Source: Ophiocordyceps camponoti-saundersi (nom. inval.) (taxonomy: Eukaryota; Ascomycota; Sordariomycetes; Hypocreales; Ophiocordycipitaceae). From it: a stretch of 64,000 bases of DNA. Shown piece after piece: positions 11,347-24,583 of the stretch (position 1 is its first letter; each line of letters opens with the position of its first letter). Where the stretch lies: NCBI GenBank assembly GCA_003339415.1, contig PDHQ01000059.1, forward strand, positions 116,215 through 180,214, given 5' to 3'. The position numbers were made by a program, and so were the translations under genes. The notes beneath the pieces were generated by a model. The model made no database searches. It was not told where the DNA came from and was given only the letters and a program-made list of their open reading frames with translations.

Positions 11347-14300
11347 ATTACTTAGCGCTTATATATAATACTTATCCTCCCCCCTTACTATATATTAATA
11401 AAGCGGGTTTACGCTAGCGCTTATATATAGCGCGCGCGGCTTAAAAATAAAATAAGCGAGACTTTTCTTATTAATATTATATTAAATATTCTCCTAGTTT
11501 TAAAATATACCCTCCTTTACTTAAAAATATATTTATTATAAGTTAATATTAGCGCTAAGCTATAGCTAGCGCTATAATAGTTTACTAAGTTATTTAACTA
11601 TAATAGAGGATTATAAGGAGAAAGTAAAAAAGGTAAATATTAGCTTAAAGCTAATATAAGAAAAGAGAAGGAGTAAGTAAATAAGGAATAAAAAAAATAA
11701 GGGGTAAAGGGGTAATATTATATTTATATAATAAAGAGGGAAAGTTACTTAAGGGGGATAATTAGCTATAAAAGGCGCTAAAATAAATATATAATTAAGT
11801 TTATTTTAAGCTATTATAAAAATATATATCCTCTTATATAAACTTAAAATAGTTTAATACCGCGTAATATTTAAAGCTATTAAGTAGCTCTTAAGTTAAA
11901 ATAATATAATTTTTTTATTTTACGAGGAAAAGTTAATAAGGCGTTTTACCTTATAAGCGCTAACTTTTAATATTTTTCGTAATAAGGATTTTCTTAACTT
12001 TATACTTATTAAGAGATAAGTTATTATAAGAAAGATAAAGGAGGGGATTTAGCTAGGAGTTAGTAAGTAATTAAGATAGTAAAAGGTTACTAATAGTACG
12101 CTTAATAAGGTTAATATAGAAAATAAGGTAAATATTAGGTAATATATTAAAAATAATAATAAATAGCGTTAGTATAGCTATTATTTTATATTTACTTTTA
12201 AGGTAATTAAGCTTCTAAGATAGATAGTTAAATTATATATAAGTAAAGTTAAGCTATATAAAGTTACTAATTTAAAATTATTTTATAAGTTAGTAAGACT
12301 TATTTAAGAAGTCCTATTACTACTATTAGGCCTAAGTAATAAAGGCCTATATTAGTTTAATATTATTATAAAGAAAATAAGTAAATATTATAGCCCGGCT
12401 TTTTAGGGAAAAGACGGGAGCAGCTGCCTCTACTAGCCGGTTAAGAAAGGTAATATCGAAGCTATAAAGTAAGCAGTTAAGACTAATACCTATTATAAAT
12501 AAGTTTTAATTATTTAAAGTAAGCTAATAAGTAAGTAAATAGCGCGGCTAATTAAACTATAAAAAGGAGATTATATAATAGAGAATAGCTTATATTTTTT
12601 AATTTATATATTTTATACTTTTATTAGTTTAAAAGTAATATATTATAAAAAATAGCCTATTAACTTTAGTAAAATAGTAGAAAGTAAACTAGAAATAGCT
12701 TATCTAATTAAAACCGTAATCGGAAATTAACTTATAAAAAAAGCTATAAAACTACTACTAATATTAAATAAAGCGCTTAATATATTACTTAGTATCTATA
12801 AATATTATAGCTTTAAGCTAGATATATTTTAATAAGCGATTTATAATAACTATTAAGAAATAGGGCTAGGACTCTAAGGTAGCGGGTAGCGTAGTTATAA
12901 AGTTTACGAAGAGAGTTATCTAAAACTATTAAAGAGAAGGTAGTAGCTAAAATAACCTTTAATAGCGCTAATAATTAAGGTAATCTTTATAATAATAATA
13001 GTTATAAATAAAATATACTATATCTATAAATATACTATCTTAGTAAAACTTATATTAAAAAAATATTAAGGTAATATTCTTATTAAAGTATTCCGCTATA
13101 AAGGAATTATAAGTTTATTAAATAAATATAGTAATTAAAGGTTCCTACTTAGGAATTTAAAAATAGCCTTAGAATTATAGCTATTTATAAGTAAAGATAA
13201 AATAGTTTATAATTTACTTATAAGTACTTACTTTTAGCGGAAACTTTTAAGCGCTTAACTAAACTATTTAGTAATATATATAATAAAGGGAATCGGTATA
13301 GAAAGCCTCTAACTAAAGGTTTTATAAGGTCTTATTATAAAAAGGGGCTAAGGCGTCCTAAATAGGAGGTATAGCTATAAGGAACTAGAATAAGGCTAGG
13401 CTAGATTAAACTAGCTATAACTTAAAGGAGTAAATAGATATAAGCTATATAATCTAACTAAAGCGTTTCTCTATCCCGCGGCGATCTTATTCTCGCTAGA
13501 AGAGCGTATTAAGCTATAACGCTTATATGCTAAAATAGTATTAAAGGCGGAAGTTAAAAAAAGTAAATATCTTAGCTTAATATACTTAATATTTTATTAT
13601 AGCCTTAAGCGTAATTAAATACTTTAAAGCTTTATAATTTATAAAAATAAAAAATAGCTATATAATTTTATATAACTATAAGGGATTAGTTTATTACTAA
13701 TCGTAGCTAGATAGGGGGGATTATAGTAGATATGTTTAGGTCTTCCTAATAGCGCTTAGTTATCGCGCGGAGTATATAGCTAGCTTAGGAGGGGGGCTTC
13801 TCTCCCCTCTTCTTCCTCTCTTCGATAGCTTTAATTATAACTCTACTTTAGCTTACTTTTATAGTCGCCTTAGTAAGACCTTTATAATAACTTAGTAAAC
13901 TATATTTTAAAATAAAAAATAATAGCGAAAAGCTTTTTATTATAAATTATATAGTTTTATTCTATAAGTAAAAGTTTCTTAAAATAATATATAATAAGCT
14001 AGAGAATATAATCTAAGCTAAATTAAGAAAAGTACCCGCTAATAGCTTTATTAGAATAATTAGCTTTAATAATAATATTATAGTTTAAATTCTACTAAGT
14101 AAGGATAGGGGTAAAGATAAACGCGGACTTAAGCGTATTAAAAATAAGCTAGTATTTATTAGTTTAATAAAAAAGCGCGCCGCGTTTTATAAGCTTAACT
14201 AAGGGGGCTATAAAGTTTAAAAAGTAAGGTATAAAATTATAATAAAAGTTAGCAAACTTAAGAAAACTACGTATACTTTAGATATAAGTTAGCGCCTCCT

Positions 14301-16420
14301 ATTTTAGAATTATAAAAACTTTAATAAAGTCCGGCCGCACTTTTTTACTAGCGTAAATAATAAACTTTAAGTACTTAACTTTATAAATAGTAAAATTATA
14401 TTTATTAAGATTAAGGAAAAGCTTAGCTTAATAAAGATATAAGAGTATAACGTATATTTTACGCTAATAATTAAAATAGGAACCTCTTAAATAGATAAGG
14501 ATATTATTTAAATATATTATAATAAAGTCCCTTAAGGAGTTACTAAAAGTAATATTAATATAACGCTAGAATATAGCGGGCGCTCTTATAAGGCTAAAGG
14601 GGTAAATAAGGTATTTAAATAAACTAAATTAAGTATAGAAAGCTATAAGATATTCCTCGCCTTTTATAATATAAAGCTTATAGAAAGTAGTATAAATATT
14701 AAGTTTTATAAACTAGTAAGTATTTAAAAAGCTATAAAGTATTTTCTTAATAAGTAAAAGGGGATAATAATTTTACTTTATTATTTTATTTAAAGCGCGA
14801 TAATTAATATAAAAATGCTACCCGCCTCCTAGCTTCTTTATAAGTAAGATAGGGGCGGCCGTAAATAATAAGCTAGCGTAAATTTATCTTTTATTTATTA
14901 AGTTAATAATTTATTTCCGAACCTTAAGGAGATACTTATAAGGTATATTATAAAGTAAGCCTTAAAGTAAAAGGGGTAAGGAACTATTAGGTTTTTAGCA
15001 GAGTTAGATATAATAATTATAATTATTATAATAAGAAAGTAAGATACTAGCTTTCTTTTTATTAAATAAGTTAGTAAAATCCGATACCTTAAAAAGTAAA
15101 AAGAGGCCTATAGTTAAGGTAAAAGTTATAATATATAAAATATAAAAGATATCTTATAAGCTAATAGTAAGGAACTAGTAACTAGTACGCTATTAGGATT
15201 TACGGCGGATAAGGGCTACGAAAACGAAGCTAAGGATAGCTATAATAAGGTAAGTAACTTACTAAGATTCGGAGTATAGGATAACTAATCTGCTAGTAAA
15301 GTAAATTATAATTTCTCGCTTACTAAAATATAGCGAGATATCGTTATATATTATTTAAAATAAGCTAAAAATTAAGTTTTAAGTAAAGCTTAGAATTATA
15401 TATATTATTATAAGTAACTATTAGCTATTAATATTAGCTATAAAATAGATAAGGTAGCGGATAGATAAGTATAGCTTAAAATATATACGCTATTAATAAT
15501 ATATTTATATAATAATATAAATTACTTATAAGCGAGAGAGGGAAATTTACTTAAGCTAATAGCGCTATATAAAAAATTTACTTATAGTAGCGTAATAATT
15601 ATAGCTACTATCCGCTTACGTAATAATAAAAAAAGTAAAATTTATAAATATAAAAAAAAAGAAGGTAAGTTTATATTCTAACTAATATTTATAAAGTAAT
15701 TATTTAATATTCTATAAGTAATATTATTATAAAAGTCCTCCCTTTATAAGAGACTTAAGTATAAAGGGGATTTATTTCCTTAGTTTAAGGTGGGGTTCTC
15801 CTTCTCCTTTATAGTATTTATAAAGTAGACTAAAAAGGCTAATAAGGGAGGATTAAGCTTATACTTATATAAGAAATAGCTAGTACCGCTATAGCGGAGG
15901 TAGCGGCCCTTAGCGCGCCGCTTTATAATCTTATTACTATTAGCCCTAGTTACTAAATAATAGGTCTTACCGCTATAGCTATTTTAGCCTTAAGAGGGGG
16001 GGCTATTATATTTACTAAGGCGCGGCTAGGTGCTAGCTTAATATATATTAGTTATCGGGGTATCTTAGAATAGCTTAAGAATAAAAAGTAAGAGCGTTTA
16101 GCTTTTATTTTTAAAGTAAAAAAACTTAATATTTATAATAATAGCGCGGATCTTAGTAATAGCGATAATATACTTAGTTAGGGGAATATTACGCCTTATA
16201 TAATATTAGCGAAAAGCTAATATAAGGGCATAATAAAAGTATATAACCTTAATCTTATTAGCTTATTTAGTATTATTTACTAAAATAAGCTTAGCTTTAA
16301 AGTAAATAAGGAAATTAAAAAAAGACTTAGAAGCGCCTTATATAAAGTATTTAAGCTTTATTATAGCTATTTAGCGCTAATATAAGTTAGTAAATATAAT
16401 ATTAAAATAACTTAGGAAAT
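11347..16420 (-). pseudogene. Gypsy-X pol remnant: RT with flanking RNase H/integrase and gag/protease
   Basis: RT is clear on the minus strand. A block near 14930-14740 reads A-P-I-L-L-I-K-K-L-G-G-G and then Y-R-A-L-N-K-I, the usual gypsy RT start. Further on come F-T-K-L-N-I-type sequence, P-A-I-F and R-Y-I-N, and the catalytic box Y-L-N-N at 14503-14514 followed by I-L-I-Y. Both catalytic Asp are Asn. By position RNase H and integrase should occupy about 14400-11347 and gag/protease about 14950-16420, but I could not identify their motifs with confidence. The gag side is broken at 16420 by copia-N and resumes at 23733. Confidence 0.75.
14503..14514 (-). other. Gypsy-X RT catalytic box, mutated to Y-L-N-N
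   Basis: Minus-strand codons TAT TTA AAT AAT. Family consensus is Y-L-D-D; both Asp changed to Asn. Confidence 0.8.
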
Positions 16421-16724
16421 TATTAAATATTATCTCTCTATACCCCTTTATATCTGCTATACGATATATATATAGAGGATAGCATAGATATAGGGAAGCC
16501 TCTAATAAAATATATATTACTACTTAAGTTATACCTTATATAACTTAGGGGGTAGGAGGTAGCTTAGATAAGAAGAAGAAGGGTATAGAAGTAGAGTATT
16601 ATCTAGCTATATAGCTGCTCTTCCTCGTATAATAAAGGAAGGGTATCTATCTTAATTATATAACGATTTAGGTTACTTTTATTTTCTTTACCTTATACGT
16701 ACGTATATAAAAGACTACTTAATA
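16421..16724 (+). repeat. Copia-N 5' LTR
   Basis: 304 bp, aligning end to end with 23424-23727. Shared landmarks include gatatatatatagaggatag, aataaaatatatattac, gggggtaggaggtagctt and aaaagactactta. A diverged fragment of the same LTR lies at 55017-55262. Confidence 0.92.
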
Positions 16725-17299
16725 TTAATTAATAGTTATATTAATTATTATTAGTTAACTATAGATTAGCTAGAGTAACGAGATAAGTATTATATAATAT
16801 TAAAAAGCCCTTATGCCTGCTATTAACTAATACTTATACTTTTACCCTACTTCTCGATATTAGCTTTTACCAAAAAGCTATTTTTACCTAGTACTATTAT
16901 TAAGATTAAAAGATTAAGGTAACGTATAATACCTAATAATAATAAAATCCTTACTAAAGAGCTATATTTAGCCTAGTACTTTTTACTAGTCGCACGATAC
17001 TACTTTTAATAGCGTTCCGGAAATATAATAACGATAATATAGCTTCTATAACCTTAGAAGTTAAATAGGAAATAGTAAATATATTAACTATAATAACGGT
17101 AATAAACGAGACTTTAGCTTCGTATAATAAAATAATAAAAAAAAGTAAAGTTAACTTTTATATTTAAACTTAAAGCACGAACTTAGTCTATTAGGATATA
17201 TAACCTAACCTTATATAACCTCCTAATAAGGTCGAATTAATAATATTTATTACTTAGCAGATATATAATATTATTTACTTTAACCTTTATAAGAATAAT

Positions 17300-18700
17300 T
17301 TTCTTTATATAATCTAATCGGAACTTTAAGGATAGACTTACTACTAGCTAAAATATATTTACCGTATATTCTTAAAAAAACTAACTTAAATTATAGTTAT
17401 ATAATACGTCCCGCTTATCGGAAATAGCATATTAATTAAACGCTTTATATAACTCCTTAAGACTAAACTAGAAGATATTTTACCCCCTAACCTATAAAAA
17501 GCCCCTTCTATATAGTTAGACTACCCCCCCTTTTCTAAACTAACTTTTCTAGATCGTACGATATAAGCTTTATACTTAGCATAGCCCCCTAAGTTAAGAT
17601 ATATCTTAATATAGCTATTACGAAATATCTTAGCCGAACCCCTATTTTATATAACCTATATATAGGAGTTAACTACTTTATATAACTTAAATATATAGCT
17701 ACTTTTAGTAACCCTAACTTAAACCCTCCTAGAACTAATAAATTAAGCCTTAATAAATATCGTATAAGTTTATATATTACTATTAATATAAAAAGTAGCA
17801 AATAAACTAATCTTCTTAGATAAGGTTACCGCTTTCTTTAAAAGTTAGCAAAAAGATTAAAACTATATTAGGCGGCTATATAATATATTAATCGATAAGG
17901 CTAGGATTTTTATTAGCTATTGCTCCCGTATTAGTATAATAGAAGATTAATTTTACGCTATTTTTCCGGATATCTTTTTAGATAAAGCTTAGGATTATTA
18001 TTTATACTTTATTAGATTAGATAAATAATAAGATAAAATTTATACTCTTTTAGATATATATTTTAATACTTATATAAACTATTTATTATCCTAAATAAAT
18101 TAGACTACTTTTTCTTTTAATATTATATAATAAGAAAACCCCGATAAAACTATAATAGATTTACTTAATACCCTTTTTAATAAACTTTAACTTATTTAAT
18201 AAGCCCTTAAACTTAATTATTAAGGAGAAAAGTAACTTCTTATTACTATTATATAAGCTTATTATAGTATTTTAGAACTCGAATTAGCTATAATATTCTA
18301 AAATATATCGTACGAAATATTTATTAATCGCCTCCGTTCCTCCCTTACTATTATTATAGATAAAACTACTAATTAGTTCTTTATCGAATAATACTACTTT
18401 AATTATAATAAGTATTATATAAACCTTAGATAATCTTTTTTTACTCCCTGCTAATAACGATTACCCCTTATATTATGTTTTTCCTTATAGCGACGCCGGT
18501 TCTAACCTTATATAATATAAAAATACTTCGTATATAAAAAGAAAGGATATTAGTTTACGAACTATAAGTTAGATAATATCTAACGCGTATATAAGTAATA
18601 CCTTACTAATTATAAAGAAACTAGCTAAAACCCCCTTATAGAGGAAAAATTTAGCGTATTCCTCTTATTATATAAAGGTTTTAATAAATAAAATTCTTAG
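17300..18700 (+). pseudogene. Copia-N gag remnant with CCHC knuckle
   Basis: A degraded zinc knuckle starts near 18524 and reads K-Y-F-V-Y-K-K-K-G-Y-stop-F-T-N-Y-K-L-D. This fits the knuckle of fungal copia gag (C-F-V-C-K-K-x-G-C-W-S-T-N-H) with Cys changed to Tyr, Trp to stop and His to Tyr, all RIP-type changes. Upstream sequence from about 17800 is a loosely gag-like helical frame. The start is not determinable. Confidence 0.7.
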
Positions 18701-21700
18701 TTTTTATAATTATATAACGAAGACTCTAATATTAAAAAAGAAATTATTAGCGGCGAAAACGCAGTTTTATTTTTTACTATAGCGGCCTATATATATTACC
18801 TTACTAGCGATAATATCTACTAATTAAAAGCCTTAGCAGTTCCCGTAGAATAATTCCTCCTTTCTAATATATATTATATAATATACTAAGGCGAGCTTTA
18901 AGATATAAGAGCTATATAAATCTTAACTATAAGTAAACTATAAGTAGAAGCTTATATCTAGGAATACCCTTATATAATTATTAACTAAACTCTAACTAAG
19001 AATACGATTTATTTTAGCTTCTTAGAACTTACTAAGCTAATCGGAACTATTATCGTATAAAACCCCCTTAGCAAAGTCCTTTATTATATTCTCTATATTT
19101 CTACCCTATTCCTTTTCTATCTTAAAAATACCGACCGCTTTTATACTTTCTATAATAATATAAGAGATATTATTATATAATATAATAATATAATAGTTCC
19201 TATTATTAGGAAATAGGAATATTTATTTTTTAATATCTTAAAGTAAGAATCTATGTTATACTATATAAAATAAGAGTTATAATAGCTTTACCGATATTTT
19301 AACTACCCTTATATATAATAGCTTTATAACTTAATAAAAAAAGCTAGTTTTTTAAATATAACCCTTATAGCCCTTAAGTTAATCCGATATTTATATTACT
19401 AATACTAATTATATAACTTAAAACTTTAGCGATTTAAATTCTCCTTTAAAGATAATTATAATTTTAACTACTTACTAGTTATTAATATTTTTTACCTTAA
19501 TAGTAAGCTAATCTTATACGCTATTAATAAAGCTATATTTTTCTAAGCTACCGCTTTTATATAAAGTATATTAGCGGTAAACGCTTAAAACGCATATTAT
19601 AAATACTAGATTTATATATACTAAGGCTTATTAGATATTATCTCTTATAATACTAGGACTAACTTTTCCTTTTTAAAGTTTTATACGAACGCGAAACTCC
19701 TTAGTATTATATATAAAAAAGTGCCCGTTAAAGTATATTAAGCGATTAGTAAAATCGAATATATATACGCCTTTCTTAGGTAAGCGTATAATATCCTATA
19801 ATAGGAAATTAGTACTAAAACTAATAACGTAACTATTTTTTAGATAGCTATTAAGGCTATTAATAATATAGCTAGATTAGATAGCTTTATCTTAATATTT
19901 CTCGTTTTTAGCGCTTATTTTTATATTTCGTATAACTTACCCTTAGCTCCTAATATTACTATAAAAGCTTAAGCGATTTAGCGCGCTATAAAATAAGTAT
20001 AATAAATTAAAGCTTAAGCGGATATTTTACGCGCTCTTTATACTTAAAATAGACCTAACTTATATAATATCTTATTATTTCCTTTTTAAAGCGAAGTTTT
20101 TATTTAGTATAAAAAGGATAAATAATAAGGTCCTTTCTATATTTTTAGTTTTAATAGCTAGAATATTATCCTTAAACTCCTTATAAGACTAATTAGATTT
20201 CGTATAATATAAGTTAAACCCTATCTCCGCTCCTTTTTTACTATACTTATAAAGAAAAAAGTATAGTTTAAAATCCCGATTATACCCTTATATAATAAAA
20301 ACTTATATAAAGCTTTTCCCTCCGTATTCGTTATTATAAAGGAAAAAGATAACTACGTATTTACTATATAATTATAGTAATAAGGTATTATTATTACTTT
20401 AGGATAACTATTTAAGGCCTTTAACCGTAAGGAAATTAATACCCTCTTTATATAGGAAGTTTTTACCTTTATCCGATATAACTTTTCCTTAAACCTTATA
20501 AGACGTATTTTTAAGACGCGTCTTATACGAGAAATAAAAAACTTAAATAATAGCCCTTACGAAAAGTCCCGCCTAATTATTTAGGGCTATAAAAACGATA
20601 GTAAAGAGGAAATCCTTATATAATTACCTATAATTCTACGTATATTATAGCGCCTCTTTCTTACTTTTAAACTTACTTTTATAAAGTTATATAACTATTA
20701 AGGTAAACTATAAGATATTATATAAGCGTATATATAATTTGCTAATCTTTTAAGTTATATAATATACGCGTATTTTCTTAAAAAACTATAAGATTAATAT
20801 CTACCTTATACTTTTTTATATATTAAAAAGCCGCTATATAAGCTAGTAAAATTAAGATTATACTAGTTTAAAATATATTATAATTATTATTATACGAACC
20901 TTTATTTAACGCTCTTATCGTACGATTTATATCTTTTATTTATAATAGCCGGCCCTAACTTATTTAAAATAACGGGCCTATAAATAGATAATATATTCTT
21001 TTTTATATCTAATATATTCTCTTAACTTAAGGAAAATAAGTTAAAACGAGCAAAGCTTTATATAAAGCTTAAAATATTTCTTACTAATAGCTTATCTATT
21101 AACTTTAACGGTAGTTATATTACGCGCAAATCGTATAATATTATTCTTATATAGAAAAGATAGGTAAAGGGCCTTTATATTATTAACCTAACTACTAATA
21201 TTACTTTATAAGACTTTATTAGCTAGCGAGCCTAAGAAGTATATATTACTTCTATTTATTAACTAAAGGCGTTATATAACCTTATAGTAGCCGCTTAAGT
21301 AACTAATCCTTCCTTATAGGATATTTTAGCCCTTAATAAATATATTTAGTAATAGATTAATAATATTACTCGTAGTTTATAGTTTATTCCGCTTAACCTA
21401 TTTCGTATAAAACTATTTATTTTTATAGATAAGTTATTTATAAATAATAAAGACCTTACCTTATAGCTTAGTATTTTAATTATCCTTAATAAGGAAGACT
21501 AGTCCTCTAACTTATTTATTATATAAGGTAATATCCTTTACTAAACTTTTATAAAATATAAAAAGGTTACTTAAAATATCCTAGTAAGCAAACTTTATAG
21601 TATAGTATACGGTATTAATATTAGCTTAGCCTTTTACTTAACTATTTAAGCTATTATATAATCCTTAAGCACGCCTCCGATCCCCCTTATTCTCTATATA

Positions 21701-21960
21701 AACTTATATTCGTTATATAATTACTTAGTAAGGCTTAGCTTAATAATAAAAAAATAGCTAATAATCGATATTATAGCTATTTATAAGTTATACGAGTATA
21801 AGGAAATTTTAGAAATATAATAAATTAATAGTAAGAATAACTTAGCTAACGCCTATATTAAGGATAGCCCTAACTTAGCCTTATTAACTATTATTTTTAT
21901 AAATTCTTATAAGTTACGGATTAAAGCTACCGTTTAATAACTTACTTAAGTTATATAAAA
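18700..21960 (+). pseudogene. Copia-N pol remnant: integrase, RT, RNase H
   Basis: RT is readable from about 20400: A-F-N-R-K-E-I-N, then R-R-I-F-K-T-R-L, then E-K-S-R-L-I-I-stop-G-Y-K, matching the fungal copia block with V-x-Q-G-Y. The catalytic pair at 20987-20992 is D-N within L-stop-I-D-N-I (expected L-Q-x-D-D-T). RNase H (about 21400-21900) includes F-I-D-K-L-F-I-N-N-K-D-L, then G-N-I-L-Y, S-K-L-Y-S-I-V-Y-G-I and N-L-A-N-A-Y-I-K. The frame is punctuated by stops at Gln positions. Integrase should lie at 18700-20300 but no catalytic triad was fixed. Confidence 0.85.
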
Positions 21961-23423
21961 CTTATACTCTTTTCTTTTCTATATCTTTACTTTATCTAAC
22001 TCTCTATTTTTACCTTTCTATTTTTTTTATATTTTTATGTTTTTTCTATTATTTTTATATAAAAATAACTATTAAATCTTTCTAAGTATCGTTTAACCCC
22101 TACGCTTAATTTTAAAAAAAAGCAAAGCTATAAGTCCTAAACGCCTAATTTTTTTTTCTTTTCTTTTAATTTTTTTTTTCTTTTCCTTTTTCCTTATTAT
22201 TTAACTTTATTATTACTTCTTTTCTACCCCCGCCCCTATTACTTATTATCCGAGATAATAATATACTCCTCTATATTAAGAGGCGCTCCGCTTAATATTA
22301 CTATTACCTATCCCCGCTGCCGGCTATTAGGTAATTTAATAGGAGTAGTTACTAAGGTATAAGGTACTAGCTTAAGAGTTTATAACGCTTAGCCCTATTA
22401 TACGAAAAAGTATCTTATTATATAAGACCGCTATATATAAGTAATATAAGCCTTATTACTATTTATTTAATATATATTAAATAAGTAAGGATTTCTAATA
22501 TAAATATAGTATAATTTTACTATTATTTTACTATAACTTATAAGTAGGATTCTTAGAAAATAACTTAGGTATTAGATAATAATAGCTTTAATACGCTTAA
22601 GATTCTAAATATTATTAAGGTAGATAAAGATATTAGATAATAATATAGCTATTAGTTAAATTTCCGCTTACTACTCTCCTATTAATATTACTATTATATA
22701 ATAGCTAAACTTTTCTTTCTTATATTTAAAGATATTTACTATATAAAGTGCTAGTTATCCTCCTTATTATAAGGTATATAAACTTAGTAAAACCTAAGTT
22801 AATAAGCTATAACGCTATTAGGATAGGGAGGTATATTATATAACTAATAATTATTAATAAAAATAACTTAAGTATATCGTACGATTTGTTAATCCTTATT
22901 AAAGATCTTTTTAATTATCGTTATTATCTTTATCGATTAGCTTAAAAAAGAAAGAAAAAAGAAAGAAAAAGAAAGAGAGAGAGAGAGAGAGGGAGCGAGG
23001 AGGGGTTTTTATACCCCTCTAAAGGCGGTAAGAGGCGGTAAAATCTAATTTTTAATTCCTATTTTTTATAATATTTTTTAATATTTTTAATATAAAGTTA
23101 TAAAAAGTTAGTTTTCTACTTATTTTTCTTAATATTATAACTATAAGAGACCTTTATAATAAAACTTTATAAAAATATATTATAAGTTAGATTATATAAT
23201 AACCCGACTTTTATTTTTCGGCTAGTAGCTTATTTTCTTTATTTTTTTTTACTATAGTATTACGAGCGTTATTTATTTTTAGAGATTTTTTTTAATTATA
23301 TACTTATTTAACGTTATATAATTATTTTTCTCTAAAAATATTTACTTTTTAGAAAAATAGAGTTTTTTCTTTATACGATACCTTTTTATTTAATATATTT
23401 TTTTATAAAAAGAAAAAGTTAAG
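21960..23423 (+). mobile_element. Copia-N 3' untranslated region
   Basis: Between RNase H and the 3' LTR lie about 1.4 kb without a recognisable domain, long for a copia element. It holds poly-pyrimidine runs (about 21985-22190), a purine tract with (GA)n at about 22945-22999, and the polypurine-tract candidate before the LTR. Confidence 0.55.
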
Positions 23424-23727
23424 TATTAGATATTATCTCTCTATACCCCTTTATATTTACTATACGATATATATATAGAGGATAGCACGGATATAGGGAA
23501 GCCTTTAATAAAATATATATTACTACTTAAGTTATGCCTCGTACGACTTAGGGGGTAGGAGGTAGCTTAGATAAGAAGAAGGAGGGTATAAAAGTAAAGT
23601 ATTATCTAGCTATATAGCCGCTCTTCCTCGTACGATAAAGGAAGGGCATCTATCTTAATTATATAATAATTTAGGTTACCTTTATTTTCTTTACCTTACA
23701 CGTACGTGTATAAAAGACTACTTAATA
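23424..23727 (+). repeat. Copia-N 3' LTR
   Basis: 304 bp, partner of 16421-16724, followed directly by the TSD gaaat at 23728-23732. It keeps slightly more unmutated sites (for example gcacgg, cacgtacgtg) than the 5' LTR. Confidence 0.92.
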
Positions 23728-23732
23728 GAAAT

Positions 23733-24104
23733 AGTTAGAGTTATATTTATATTTAGCACCTTATTTAAAAAATAAGGCTACTTTAGCTTAAATTATAAGA
23801 GATAAGTATTAGTATAGAAATACTTATTAGTTATAAGTAGTACTAATAAAGGCCTAGTTTACTTATAGCTTATAAGATATAAGGGAGCGCTATATTAAAA
23901 AAAGGTCCTTATCGCTATTAAATAGCGATTTAAGAGGTAGCAGCTTACGGCGGGGTTACGACTACTACTATTTAAGAAGCTATATAGATTAGTATTATTA
24001 GCGTACGAGGCTTTAAAGCTCCGTAATAGTAGCTTACTACTCTAAGAGCTAGGCGATAATAGCTTATTAAGTATTAAGATTATTTATAGTTAAAGTTATT
24101 TTAT
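23733..24104 (-). pseudogene. Gypsy-X gag-side segment next to the 5' LTR
   Basis: This continues gypsy-X after copia-N up to its 5' LTR (24105-24354 in minus orientation), so it should hold the leader and the gag start. No domain was recognised. GC content is higher around 23930-24060. Confidence 0.5.
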
Positions 24105-24354
24105 TATAAAGGTCTTATATTTCTTAATATTTATAAAAAGCTAACTTTATTAATATAGAATAACTTAAGAGGTTTTAAGGTATATATAATATATATACTT
24201 AGGGTTATAGTTTATATATAGCCTGCGCTTGTCCCGCGCGCAGCGCTAACTAATTATATATACTTATATATACCCTGCGCCTATTATATACGCGGACTTA
24301 ACTAAGCACCCCTTACGTAACTTAGCTATTCGGGCGTAGCCTAAATCCCTTACA
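24105..24354 (-). repeat. 5' LTR of gypsy-X
   Basis: 250 bp, alignable with 5375-5624. It starts tataaaggtc and ends cttaca, so the CA terminus is still unmutated here. The flank at 24355-24359 is ctttt, against cttct at 5370-5374. Confidence 0.85.
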
Positions 24355-24568
24355 CTTTTTTATAATTTACGCTAAAAATAATAACTAATATAATAATAAT
24401 ATAAGGTATTTTATTATAAATTTTATTACTTTTAGCCTTATTATAAAGTTTTTACTTATAATAATTATATTTATTTCTTATAGTAAATTTTTAATTATTA
24501 TTAAAAAAGTTTTTTTTTTAGCTTTTTTTATTAAACTATTTTTATTATTAAAACTTTTCGCCTTTTTA
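24355..24568 (-). mobile_element. Gypsy-B segment between SE-1 and gypsy-X
   Basis: Very AT-rich, Lys/Asn-rich in any frame. It joins the gypsy-B protease side (from 25571) to the RT side (5374) once SE-1 and gypsy-X are removed. No motif of its own was seen. Confidence 0.55.
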
Positions 24569-24583
24569 AAATTTCTTAAGCAC
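24569..24583. repeat. TSD of SE-1, left copy
   Basis: taaaatttcttaagc, identical to 25556-25570 (15 bp). Confidence 0.9.

Larger units (their letters stand above)
16421..23727 (+). mobile_element. Copia-N: complete, RIP-degraded Ty1/copia element
   Basis: This 7,307-bp element has two 304-bp LTRs (16421-16724, 23424-23727) and a perfect 5-bp TSD gaaat (16416-16420, 23728-23732). Both LTRs begin tattaa/tattag and end ttaata, as expected from TG...CA after RIP. A purine-rich run (about 23406-23423) just before the 3' LTR is a polypurine-tract candidate. The internal plus strand reads gag, integrase, RT, RNase H in copia order. It is inserted in the gag/protease side of gypsy-X. LTR differences are mostly C/T and G/A, so they cannot be used simply to date the insertion. 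Confidence 0.92.
5375..24354 (-). mobile_element. Gypsy-X: Ty3/gypsy element with 250-bp LTRs, inserted in gypsy-B
   Basis: Two alignable 250-bp direct repeats (5375-5624 and 24105-24354) bound this element. Flanks are cttct (5370-5374) and ctttt (24355-24359), a 5-bp TSD with one C/T difference. Sequence outside the two LTRs joins into one gypsy-B pol frame, which supports the boundaries. Internal sequence reads as a minus-strand gypsy pol. After subtracting the nested LINE-L with one TSD copy and copia-N with one TSD copy, the element is about 7.1 kb, a normal size for a Ty3/gypsy element. It is heavily RIP-mutated and was inserted before its two guests. Confidence 0.8.

Noticed and set aside
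11347..16420. A long plus-strand gene crossing the LINE-L and copia-N sites
   Set aside because: TGA is almost absent because TG is depleted, so reading TAA/TAG as Gln makes any frame look open. Minus-strand gypsy RT motifs, including Y-L-N-N, show that the true coding strand is the other one.
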